From Protonemura montana (Eukaryota > Arthropoda > Insecta > Plecoptera > Nemouridae), in assembly GCA_947568835.1 (NCBI GenBank), contig OX387607.1, positions 7,821,201 through 7,885,200 of the forward strand: DNA of 64,000 nucleotides, written 5' to 3'. A program made the position numbers and the translations under genes. This document shows, piece by piece, positions 34,451 to 46,244 of this stretch; the first letter of the stretch is position 1, and each line of letters opens with the position of its first letter. The notes under the pieces were generated by a model that ran no database searches, was not told the DNA's origin, and was given only the letters and a program-made list of their open reading frames with translations.

Positions 34451-36224
34451 CTCCGAATTAAGGAGTAACCATTCAAACAGCTCTGATGCAAATGCACTTC
34501 TGTCTTCCACTTGAACCTTGCGGAACCTCGAAGACGCAAATGTCGTTGAATCTTACCACTCTTTAAATAGCTCTTTAAAATAGCATCACAATTTCACAAT
34601 TTTCTTAAAGAGGTGGCGTCATTTTAAGTATTTTGTGCACTGCATTGGAAGTAGCAGTTTTATAGGTTGGTAATTGGCATTATTGCGTACGTCAGTAATA
34701 TTTTATCTTTGCTACATACGTTATCGAAAATACTGTGAATTCGAGGATTAATCGGTTAGGGTAGAGACTTGAATAGAGAAGATTTTGATAAAATCGGCTA
34801 AAAATATTGTTGGGGGCATCAATAATCGCCACTAATCTCTCTTTCTCTCTCTGCTTTCTAGAACATTGTCTGAACATGCTAAGGTTATGTACCCTACCAA
34901 ACCCTCAGCACGTTAATTACCTTCATTCAAGGGTCATTCAATGTTATAGACCCTAGTTGTGTTCTCTGTATTTGTTGCATCATTAATCACTTCAAAAACT
35001 AAATATTTATCGGTGTCTATTATTTTTGGTAACATTTAACGTGTTGCCGCATCGGAAAAAAATATTATACAAAATATTTATGCCTAAGCCAGACTGAAAG
35101 ATTGGCAAACATCCAGATTTTGTATCTTAATTAACTAATAAGGAATTAATGTTCTAACGCGATGTACTAGGTAAGATAATTAAATTATACTTGACTCACT
35201 AAATCTAAATAAATGTTTTGTTTTGTTTAATGTTTTCCTAAGTATGACCGTTGAGTGTGTATTATTCAACGGTATTACCGGTATTACTTATGAAAAATAA
35301 TTTAGATAGATTCCCGCATTCAATCGAATGTCAGTTCATGCTAATTTCCGTCTCAGAATGTGAGACGAATGTGCCTGGAAAGTCTTCCTAGAGAAAAAGC
35401 GATGTAAAGATTGTTTAAAAAGAAAAAAAAATGAATGTAACATTTTCATTTCACATGTTCTAGTTCGTGCATCACTGCCATATGGTCAAAGTATTTCGAA
35501 AGAGTGAACCATGTTCACTGACTAACCTCAAACAGCTGAATCCGTTCCGCTGGGATAGTGGTCAAATCGGCGAATCATGCACAGAAATTTCAATAACTTG
35601 TCCACTTCACTAAATACTTTATTAATTTAAGTTGAATTACTCTTGCGTTAAGCAACGCTTCCTACGTTCCACTTGCGAATTCCACAGAAACAATCGAAAA
35701 CCAACTGTCGTCTGTTTGAAATTGATCTCTATAACCTGACCTTCCAAGTTCCAGTTCCCCCACTGTTCTGACCGTTGCTACGGCAACGCCGTTACAAAAT
35801 CATAACAAAATCAAATGTTGTCGAATTCTAAATTTAAATATGACATTCAGTCATACTTAAAAGTACGGATACAAATTTCGAGTAACATAATTTAATTTAC
35901 TGTTCTAATAATAAGTTTTTAATATGTTATTTATTTTGCAGTATCTGTTTACCATATAAAAAACCAAGCATTCATCAAAAATCCAGTTTCTCAAACTTTC
36001 AAACATTACCAATTTCATATACATGCTAGAGACGGGAAGTTTTCGGCATTATGGTCATCGCCAAAAAGTTCAAAAACCTATTGCTCTCCGGGATTCATCA
36101 CCCCGCATTAGATAAGACAGCTTCCGTTCCATCCCTCTCTGCACTTCCTGGTCCCAGTGATAGTTTAAAAAGAGAACTCCGTCGGCGACGAGCTGTCGAA
36201 TCACTGTGCAACTTCTGAGGAAAC
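34451..36224 (+). other. Spacer and promoter region of the odorant-binding protein gene
   Basis: Mostly AT-rich. The 180 bases before the ATG are GC-richer. A TATA-like tttaaaaa at 36,164-36,171 lies 61 bases before the start codon, followed by an initiator-like tcactg at 36,201, which would give a very short leader. Spacing is longer than ideal, so the promoter call is tentative. No repeat was recognised. Confidence 0.4.
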
Positions 36225-39200
36225 ATGTCCTGCACGAAGGTCTGTCTGTGCTTTTTGGGGATGCTCGTTGTGGCGACGACGGCGACGGCTGGAGTGCCGT
36301 TCAGGGTAAGCTAACGAATCCAATTTAGTCTTTGCCCACATTTTTTTTACTCAAAACTCACTTCATTCACAACACTATGGGAATAAATCTTCAAATCAAA
36401 GAAAATACCAATTTTGCTTTTGAAAAACCATTCATCTTAGCTTTAGCTACAGTCTAGCCCTCGAGAGAAGATACCACCACAAGAACCCCCCCCCCCCCCC
36501 TGCATTACTATCAACTCATGACTGACATTTTAGTTATGATTGCAATTTTAGTTTTGATATCAGTACCGGAATTTGAAAAGTGATCAATATAGGTAGTTGT
36601 AATTGGTAACAAAAAACATGGTAAATAGCTCGAAAAACAAAACACCCCGGCACCACCAAACTATAAAAGCAACATAAAATGGCAGACATCAGCTGGAATT
36701 ATTTGTAATGTTTAGTTGGCCCGCATGTTCGGCCGGTAGCGGCTCTGTCGGCAAAGTATCTTCTCTTGCCGAACGAAGTTACAAGATACTTTTCAAATAT
36801 ATTCCATAAAAAGTGATAATATTCCATTAAAATAAGTGGCTGGACTGCGTACACCTGCGTGCATTGACCACTTTAACAAAGTTACCACCTTTCTTTTTTA
36901 CATAGTTAAAATCTGACCTTCTAAGCTTCATTAGAGCAAGTCGTTCCTAGATCACCAATACTTTCGAGTTTCAACTGGATTAGAAGGATTAACGTTGCTT
37001 GGAGTTGGTCCTCGCCGGCTTCACCTTTGTCTATCTTGCAGACTGTGCGATCTCCGGACGAGCACAATGACATGGAGATAATTCGCAGTTGCAACAAGTC
37101 GTCGCCAATCAGCCGTGGTAAGGCAGTGACTCCAGGAGACTTACCAGCGGTGATAAGAAAGCTTTGCCTTACAGTAATATGATTGTGGCCATGGTCAAGC
37201 CACTTTACCTCCCTCTAAGCGTACTTTCAGGGTACACTATCACCAGAGTGTACATTAATATCAGGGTAGTTGAAAACTTTTGGCATAGAAGAAAACATTT
37301 AGAATGTAGTAGCGGTGATAGAAAGGACCCTTGACTTGGGACAACTTTCCAGAAAATTGTCATACATTTAAGATAAAGTCAATAATATTTGTATAATTAC
37401 GGCAAGTGATAGTCTAGTTGTAAGTTTTCCTTGGTGTGCCATATATTTTTTTTCATTCAATCAACTCACATAAAATAATTCGTAAAGGAATTAACTTTGT
37501 TTCCAAATATAGCCTGCGATTTCTCAACAATGAAAAGAGTTTCCGTTGGGTTTGCGATAAGATGTAATTCAGTATTGTATCTCCTAAGCTAAAGAAAAAT
37601 ATTTTTCCAATATTTAAATAACAGAGAAATCCTAACTGAAAAAAGGGGTGAAAAAGAGTATACCACAGAAATTACAAAGAAAATACACAAAACACACCTA
37701 GCAATATAAAAAATATAAAAGAAACCAAGAAAATATGAAGTGTCGACGAAGTTTAAGAATGAATCAGGATGCTTTTTCCCAACATGTATGGTTCTTTACG
37801 CTAGCATATAATGACAAACTTTTATATAGATACGATGAACACTGTGCTGATCAACAAACACCTCCGTGGTACTGAGTCTAGTGGTTTCAAGGTAAGTCCC
37901 TCCATCTTGGGCACCTTCATATTGTCAACGACCTCGTACCTGAACTAAACATAGAAATTATCCCCTGCGTTGTTTTGTTTCAGTGTTTCCTGCACTGCCT
38001 CTACACCAAGTACAACTGGGTGAGTGCTAATCGTGTCATGGACAAAACAAATGTAACATGCCTGAAAGCTAAGTAGGGGCTAAGTATTTTTACGAAGTTT
38101 CGTAACATATACTCTGCAGTTTTGCCACGAAAAAAATCAGTCATCAAGTAAGCCCTCTGCACTGATGGCACTATTCGGCACAATCCTTCTCTATTGTGCC
38201 AGGTTGTAAACACCTTGGAATACTAACGTGGCACTGTCAACTTAATGAACTTCTGTAATCAGCTAAAAACCAAGTAAAACTACCATCCTTGTGTAACTTT
38301 CAAACGCATCCAGTTAAGAAATCAAATACTAATTATTCTAAGCTTAAAAGTCACCCTCCCCCAACCCTTTACTTAGAATTTATAGTCTCAATTTCATTTC
38401 TAAACAAATTTTGAGCCTTGACCCTCCACATCAATGATACCAGCTTGAAAAGGAAAAAAAAAAAAAAAAAACATACTATCGAGGTTAATGCTTCAAAAAC
38501 CATACTATCGAGGTTTTAGATGCCTCCGGTAATAAAAACTTCACAAGCGGTCATTTCGCCATGTGCTTTAAATTTTCTGAGGTATGTCTCAAGCGTGACC
38601 AAGGGTGTAAAACGCCTCCCCTTGACTCAGATGGACGACGTTGGAGGGTTCCATCTTCGCGTCATGAAGGAAGTGCTACAGAGTACGCATCTGGAATCGC
38701 ACGTGGTCGACTGGATTCTCTTCAAGTGCTCGGCAATCGGTATTAGTACCATACGATAGTACACCCTTAAATGCATCCTGTAAATTGCACCCATAATTCT
38801 CACAAATACCTTTAAGGTTTCCGGCCAAATCAGACGAGACTTCATCTGAGGCATTCATCTCGCATCTTTTAAGGACAAAAAACTCATTTTCACAGAACAA
38901 AATTGTTCACAATTCTAACATCTTAAAGTGGCACTGATCCACTTTGCCTTACCAACTGTCTTAAAAATTCCCAAAGTGAGGCGTTCAGTTTCACTAGCAA
39001 GTAGTTATTTTCCATGGTAATACCATTTCCAGGTTTTTTTCAATCTTTCGAAGAAATTCTCTCGTGGCTAAGTATCAGCTAAGTTAATGAGCTCCTTAAC
39101 AAAAGTTATGCTCCTAAAAATGAAATTTACTAAAAGACTGATTCATTATCAAAATGATCTCAAACGTTAGTATGTGACTATGACCTCCATGGGGAACAAG

Positions 39201-39794
39201 CCGAAATCACTGTCTTTGGAAATATTATCTCGGACTCGCAATAAGTGGATTTTTTTCTTTAGTGACTGTTAGCTAGAAGCTCTACCCAATTGAGGTATTT
39301 GGTAAAACAGGTCTTTACCTGCACTTCTGGAGTGGTAGGTCACGGGGTTACACATTCATGTGGCCTGTGGTTCTGTGTACGATAGGAGTGGAGGGGGGTG
39401 GGGGATGTAATCTCTGTGGGTCCTTGCTTCTTGATTCTGGTTCTAGATACTATTATAGTTCAATATGTTCAAGGTTTCGTTCTTCTTGCAGCGTATCCTG
39501 ACCGATGCGAACGTGCGTATCAGTTCACTGAGTGCTTCTGGGCTGAGACTAACAAGGTAACAACCCTTTGAGTTGAGAGTTTTCCAATAACTTTGCATGC
39601 CGTTGGTCATACATGATAAGCGTCATACGTTTCCAATTGACAACTTCCTAAGTGAGCGCATGTATTTTAAGTTTTGTTCAGCTATCTTATTTCCAATGTT
39701 TTAAGTTAAATTTATTTGAAATTGTGCTTTCTGATTTCAGTACCCAGAGAAAGAAGAGCCCGTGTCGTCAGATTTGGATCTCTTCAATTACTGA
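36225..39794 (+). CDS. Classic odorant-binding protein (PBP/GOBP family)
   Basis: Seven coding exons join in frame: 36,225-36,305; 37,042-37,117; 37,830-37,891; 37,984-38,019; 38,631-38,739; 39,492-39,556; 39,741-39,794. They give 160 residues. A secretion signal (MSCTKVCLCFLGMLVV to about residue 22) is followed by a mature protein with six cysteines at 44, 74, 78, 118, 127 and 136. The spacing C-X29-C-X3-C-X39-C-X8-C-X8-C is the classic insect odorant-binding pattern. The last two cysteines sit in RCERAYQFTEC. Family knowledge: a small helical protein held by three disulfides that carries hydrophobic ligands in sensillar lymph, or other fluids in non-olfactory members. The C-terminal tail after Cys136 is long (24 residues) and acidic (YPEKEEPVSSDLDLF). 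An AATAAA lies at 39,920-39,925. It converges with the SLC13 gene, with 626 bases between stop codons. The orthologous subgroup cannot be assigned. Confidence 0.95.
36451..36780 (+). repeat. Dispersed repeat C, copy 2, in OBP intron 1
   Basis: Shared words with the copy at 59,961 in the same order: gagaagataccac, ctgcattactatcaactca, tagctcg followed by aaacaaaacacc, agttggcccgcatgt, and cggctctgtcgg. A run of 15 C at 36,486-36,500 sits where the other copy has a short C-rich word. No promoter head or coding capacity is seen, so the class is unknown. Confidence 0.7.
38454..38517. repeat. A-run and short tandem duplication in OBP intron 4
   Basis: A run of about 18 A is followed by two copies of catactatcgaggtt, at 38,473-38,487 and 38,502-38,516, 29 bases apart. 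Small local duplication; no function apparent. Confidence 0.7.
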
Positions 39795-40420
39795 ATGATT
39801 AGACCCGATTATTGATTGATATAATTGTAAATTATTTCTCCTCCACTTCATACCAATACACTACTGAACTGATGTATCAAAAATACTCGATAAAAAGCTT
39901 TCTATTTTAGAAAAAAGCAAATAAAAGATGTTTTTTAATTTTTGTGGCAAATTAGCTTTTATCCCATATTTCCAAGAAATTCCATGATCTAGCCTTCGAT
40001 GCTGAAAATTTAATAAAAACGAAATCGTGTCCAAAGGGATGGCCAGGAAGTCTTCTTGAATACAGCAGTTCTCAAAACCTGCCAGGCCCTTACTCTGAAA
40101 ATATCCATTGAAATGTTTTAAAATTTCCCAAAGTCATGTATGCAAATTAAAATATCTGTTATTAAGGTAAATTCCCAAATCAACAGTGACAGAAGCATTA
40201 CCGCTAACTTTTCTTGAATTTGTTTGCCGTCTTCGTAAAAGTGACTAGAAGATTTTTTGACTGCGAGCATTTAAATGCCGTAGAAGCTAAACCCAGGATT
40301 TGGAACTGATTTTGAGACTCAAAAAAGCCACAAATCAGCAGAGAGGGCGACAATAAAAAAGTTTTTTTTTTTTTGTAAAACGATAACACATAATATTTAC
40401 TTCTAGTTGTATGAGGATCG
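39795..40420. other. Tail-to-tail 3' region between the OBP and SLC13 genes
   Basis: Holds the OBP poly(A) signal AATAAA at 39,920-39,925 (+). For the SLC13 gene on the minus strand no AATAAA is visible; ATTAAA variants occur near 40,005. The two transcripts may overlap at their ends. Confidence 0.5.
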
Positions 40421-43400
40421 TCAGAGAGTCATGTTGGCGGTGAGATTGTAGTGACGCATTGCGTAGGCGGGGAACTCTGAGAGGTTGTACGTGTACGTGC
40501 CAAGGAGCGGGAAGAAGACAAATAGGATTGCCAGGCAGATGATGTTCAAGCCGAAACCCGCTTTCATCTGCGAACAGAAAGGGACAGAGATTAAAGTCAT
40601 TAAAGTCGTGGAATATTGGCATCCTCACTGTTAATCATCATTTCAAGAGCTATTTTGGCACAGACGTGAACATTGTTGTACCCTAATGTCTGGTTTTACC
40701 AATTGTTCAACTATAAATTGGACCTCTTATGCACAGAAACATTTAAATTTCACTGCATGTGTTTGGAAGTCGTCATGGCAATAGTTTCAACTAACACTTC
40801 AACTAAAAGTTGAGATTTTGTAAACTGGACCTACAGGAGTTTAGAGTGCAGGTTACTTCTGTGGCCCCACCAACTTCTCATGTATCAGAAGAATAATTAG
40901 ATTATGTGTTGATGATGAGTCTACCCCGATTCTACTGTAAAACCGGGCTGTACCGCTTTTTGTCCCGCAAATCACCAAAAACCAACAGGATTATTTTTAT
41001 AACTGCTTTTTTTAGTGAAAGAATGTATCCACCTGCCTCATGATGTTTGAAATGGTTAAGTCAAATTGTCATGGTTATGCCTTGCTTATATTAACATATG
41101 CTATGTATAATTTAAATTCTTCTGGCTAATAAAAATTATTTACTAGTATTATTATTATCATCATTATTATTATTCGTTGTATTTATTCGTTATTTGTTAT
41201 TCGTGTCACCTTGAGGCATGTGACTTTAAAATCAAATCAAAACTTCTCTTGTGTTTTCGTTTAATGCCGCATTTAATATAAGTTCGTTGAAGGGGGTTAG
41301 TCTTACCATGTCGGTGGTCCTCATGTTCGAGGCAGAGAGCACTATCGCGTTCGGAGGCGTCGACACCGGCAACATGAACGCGTACGAGCAGCAGAGGACG
41401 GCGGGGATCATCAGGTACAGAGGGTGCAACCTCATTGCGCAAGCCTAAAAGAAAACACTTCTGTTATGTGGATCCAGAAAGCTGCAGCTAGAAATAAGGG
41501 GACAGGTGGCACAGTGAAATGCTAGGGTAGACTGAGGGGTTGTGTTATTTATCAAGACCATTGCAACAGTGGTGAGCGTAGGACCGTCTAGTCCCTGTGA
41601 GGTTCACTCAATAAATAAAGGAAGCTCAGAGTTGAAAAGTGATGAACCAAAATAAATAAGATTGAATCGCTTTTATAGTCTAGGTTTCCGGCGAACCGAC
41701 GCAAACAGGTAACCGGACTGAAGCCAACTGCCCATCCTCCCTCACAACTGCAGAGGGTCGTAGCCCTCTCAGCTGAAGTAGCTACCCGCCTGGTGACAGG
41801 ATAGGTAGCCTTGACTGAATCATCACATACCATATGATAGTACAACTAGCTGATGAGCTAGTTAGATAGTAGATGGTGGTTGCCATAATGAGTGAAATCT
41901 TCAATTCCACCAACCCCCACAAAAGCAACATTGAGTTTTTTTTTGTATGTATTTTAATTTGCATTATATTGCAAAATTTTGACAGTAAAAACTTGAAGGA
42001 GTTTTTGGAGATCCAAAAGCATCGACAGAAGTATGAGGGACTTTGAGGCGAAGCCCCCCCCCCCCTACTGCATTCAAAAGAAAAAAAAAAGTAATTATGA
42101 TTAGCTCTCTCTTCTATAACGCAACTCAAATCGCACTCACGTAGCCCAAGTACCCAGAACCATTAGGCACGGCGCAGAGAAATTGAATTTGCCAGTATGC
42201 TATGTGGCAAGAAATTAGCTCCAAAGATACCTCTGTGAGGACGTCAGTTCGTCGAAGCACTTACCATTTCGGCAAGTACTGGAAGCACGATGTTGGCGAC
42301 AGCAGTATTGGAGGAGACCTCCGTTATAAAGGTGGTTGCCGTGGAGATGATCATCATTATCACTAAGGGTGGGAAAATCTCGAGAGCGACCAGCTTCTCG
42401 CCGAGAACCTTGGACAGACCGGACGCTTTGCTGGCTGAAGCCATCGCGAACCCTCCGCCTGGTGACAGGAAACAGGACTGTCAAACGATATCATCACGAA
42501 AATTAATGGTTGTCGCCCAGAAATGGAGTTATCGTCATTTCGAGTGTAAATTCATTTCATTTTGGTTCTTTCTCGCAGAAAGCTCGCACTGCAACTTGTT
42601 TACGCTCAATTAATCTTTATTGTCGATTAAATCTAGACAATTGATAAAATTATTCAATTCTAGAGAGAAGATAACCGCATGCGCCATCGGGTGACCACAG
42701 CCGTTACTACGTGTAAGAGAACTGTCAATTTGAAGTATTGTCTGAGATATTGATTGATTTATTTATTGATTTGCTGTGATTAACGACGCACTGTTTTCAT
42801 AAGCTAACAACCCAACTCCTACCACTCTTTGTTCATGCTTTGTACTTGCCGAGAAGAAGGACGAGTCCCCAGGGAACTTTCTCGTGGATGATCTTCCAAT
42901 GTAGAAGCGCCTTCGGTGGACCACGACCTGCAGAAGGTGCATTAAAAACTAAAAAGACGTCAGCGTCCAGACAAAACCAACAGATCGGTGGTATTGTAAA
43001 AAAAAATTGTAAAGCATTTACAAAATGCAATCATCTTATTTGCAAAGATACGATTTCAGGAGAATTTATTTTTGTAGTAGTTCGTTTTTGTGTTGCTTGG
43101 TGGTAAAGCGCGTTGTGGTAAAAAAAAACTTCTGGTCTACAGTAATTTTTGAACCCAGCCATCCAATCAAATCTCCGAATGTGTTAGTTTCAAGATTAGC
43201 TACTACTTTTGAAGAGCGCCACCATACGACCAAGACGCACAAAGACACGGAATGCTAACTACTATGTATTCTCTCATATTATTAACATTTTCCTATCTCT
43301 GTGGGATTCCAAACATTGTAGCGGTGATAAATGTACGATAATAAAATATTCAAGACTCAAGTAAATAAATGCATATTTTATGTATGCAGTATTTCTGTTG

Positions 43401-46210
43401 GGCGCTTGCGAGTATAAATTCTCACCGGAATGAAGAAAGTCGAAATTTGCCGGAAGCACGAAAAACAGAAAAACGATTAACATCACAGGCGTCGCATCCT
43501 TGATGTTTCTGTTGAAAGAAATTAAAAAAGGCTTAAAATTCCGCTTGCGTCTTTTCCCCATCGCAAGGTTACATTACACGTACATAAGATAAATAGCGAT
43601 CCCCAGGGCAAGGCGTATGCAATGCATCTATCAATACCAGGCCAGAAAGAAGGATGTCAAATTCTAATACTGGAATATATTATTTTAATCTAAACCGTGG
43701 AATTTAGAAAATTTAAGGAAAAGCGAGATATATTCTGTAACCATCGGTGAAAAAAACATGTTATGACTAGATATTCCATTTCCACGATATTTCCAGCTTC
43801 CATCAGCCGTATATGTTAACTAAAAAAAAACTAACGCCGTGGAGATGAGCTTTGCCCATCCTGGAATGAACTCTGGCTCTCTGAAGAACCACAGTAGGAC
43901 GACAAGGATGAAGAGCACCAACGTGGTCGCCTCGTGGAAGGACATCGGGCCCAGCTCCTGGTATTTTTCCCTGATCAGTTTCTCTACTGCCTTCTCGTGT
44001 TCTTTGCTCTTTTTCTGCTCGACAGTCTTCTTCCTGAAGGAAAATTTAGTTGTTAGGACAGCTCTTATTGGTGTTGAGTTAATAGGTTTTGTATCCAATG
44101 ATATTGGTTTGTAAGTCAAAATGTAACGAATTAATACCATTGTTGGTCTGTTTTAATACCACACTTTTCATTCTGCTATAGCACCTACAGTAGGAGTAAT
44201 GCACTCTTTCTTTTGGCACTTCTGTCGTTTTTATTAAAAAAAAAAAAAAAAAAATAGCTCAACTAAAGTTGTTTATGACTTATCCGATTGTATGTACTTG
44301 ATTAAAACGGATAAAGAAAAGACAATTAAGCAATTGAAAAATTGAAAAATTGTCATATCTTGTCAATTTTCTCAAATGCGAAGCGGGCGCATCCTCAAAC
44401 ACTCAGTAAGTACAAATAGTGGCAAAACAACAACCAACAATTCGGTTTTTTGTGTGTCATACCTGAACAGTCCCAGGAAAAGAAATTGCAACCAAATACA
44501 CGCGGCCAGAACATTGACCAACATGAGTGGCACATTGAATAGCATCCAGCTGGCGAAGTTGACCCCCTCGGCATCTGGGAATATGCTCTCGTAGAGTCCC
44601 TTGAAGGTGAGGTTGGTTCCGGTGCCGGTCAACGTCCCGGCGCCTCCGAGGTTGGACGCATAGGCGACGCCGAGATAGTAGGCGACAGCCTCGTTGGTGG
44701 GTCGAGAAATAATCTTCCTGGGATGGCAGCAAGGCATATTTATCATTCCGAAAACCATAAGGTGAAACCTTAGAGTAAAACGATGTCAAAATCACGTGAA
44801 ACTGTCTACCCAACCACTCGACATTTTTGGGACAAAACAAAAAATGGGTTAATTTTAATTTTAAAGTCAGCAACCATTTAATTATTGGTAAGAAACCACG
44901 TCCAAAACATAGTACATTTATTGTGAGGGATTTTTGTTACAGCGTGGTTGGTGAGATAGAATTTGGATACTTCTTCAATCAAGGTATTTAAGCTTCTTTC
45001 TTAGAGAAAGACCTAAGGTGAATGCCTTTACGGCCGACTACCCACCACCTAATATGCCTTTCCGCCATCCGGTGTCGACTTACTCGCCCTCTCCGGTGGC
45101 GGCTGGTTTGGTGCCCTCGTCTCCGCCCCCGCCGCCTCCACCGCCTCCGCCGCTCTGCTCGGCGCCGTTTAGGGAGTTGAGCTGCACCATCTGCAAGGAT
45201 CGGCGACGACCACTGCCTCCAGATTCATGTTCTCGGTGCTAAAAGGACAAATTTACATAATGATTTAATTGATTCTTGGGGTTTAGCGACGCACTATTTT
45301 GACAACGGACCCTGCGGCACTGATTTATTGACATAAATGAGTGGATGATGATAGCACGTTTATGAACCTTATACTTAGCTTAGAAGGAGAGCAAGGGATA
45401 CCCGGTGGAAAACAGGATTACTCTACACATCTATTCTGTGGAGAGGTTGATATGCAAGGCGAATGAAGTTGCTGTACTGACTTTCATCACAAACAGAACT
45501 AGTAATGCGAATGATGGTCACCTATTAAATAATACCTGACCTATCGTAGTGTTGCTTAACTTCAGCGATCTCACGAGAACCGGTTTCCAACACGCCAAAA
45601 CCGTTCCGTACAAATTTAGAATAATTATTTTTGAATAATCCGCAAAGATAGTATTCTGTGAAAAAGGCGGATTGATCGCAAAAAATGAAGTAAACTAATT
45701 TACAATGGGATGGACGTTTTTAATACTCCTATACCACTCGAAAGAATAGAACTCGAAAATTAAAATATATAAATTCGGGGCGTACGTTCGATTAAAATGT
45801 ACCTTATAACGAATTGCAAATTGATTTAGCAGATAAAACAAAAATAAACTTGGGAGAGAGAAAAAGAGCGATTTGTCAAAGTTGTGTCAGAACCGGATGG
45901 TATGGCGTGTTGAAATCACACGGTTCTCATGAGATCACCGAAGTTAAGCAACACTGCGCTGAGTCGGGTATTGGATGGGTGACCATCATACACATGACCA
46001 GAGAGGTTAGAGGGATGAAAGTTAGTACAGCAACTTCATTCGCCTTGCTTATCAACCTCTCGACAGCATGGATTTGTGGAGGAATCCTGCTGGTCGAGTT
46101 GTACCGTCCTTCGGAAGGGAAGTTAAGCCGGTGGTCCCCTTGGTGCTATTCGACAGGAGAAGGCTACCTGCCGGCACCGGTTTTCCACTCCTCCCTTTTA
46201 GACTATCATA

Positions 46211-46244
<34 letters not shown>

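Noticed and set aside
34075-34539. 154-codon minus-strand frame
   Set aside because: It falls in SINE copy 5; the frame is a by-product of the repeat.
45901-45984. A possible 5S rRNA gene
   Set aside because: The similarity stops before the 3' part of 5S and continues as a repeat body shared with other copies. It is a SINE head.
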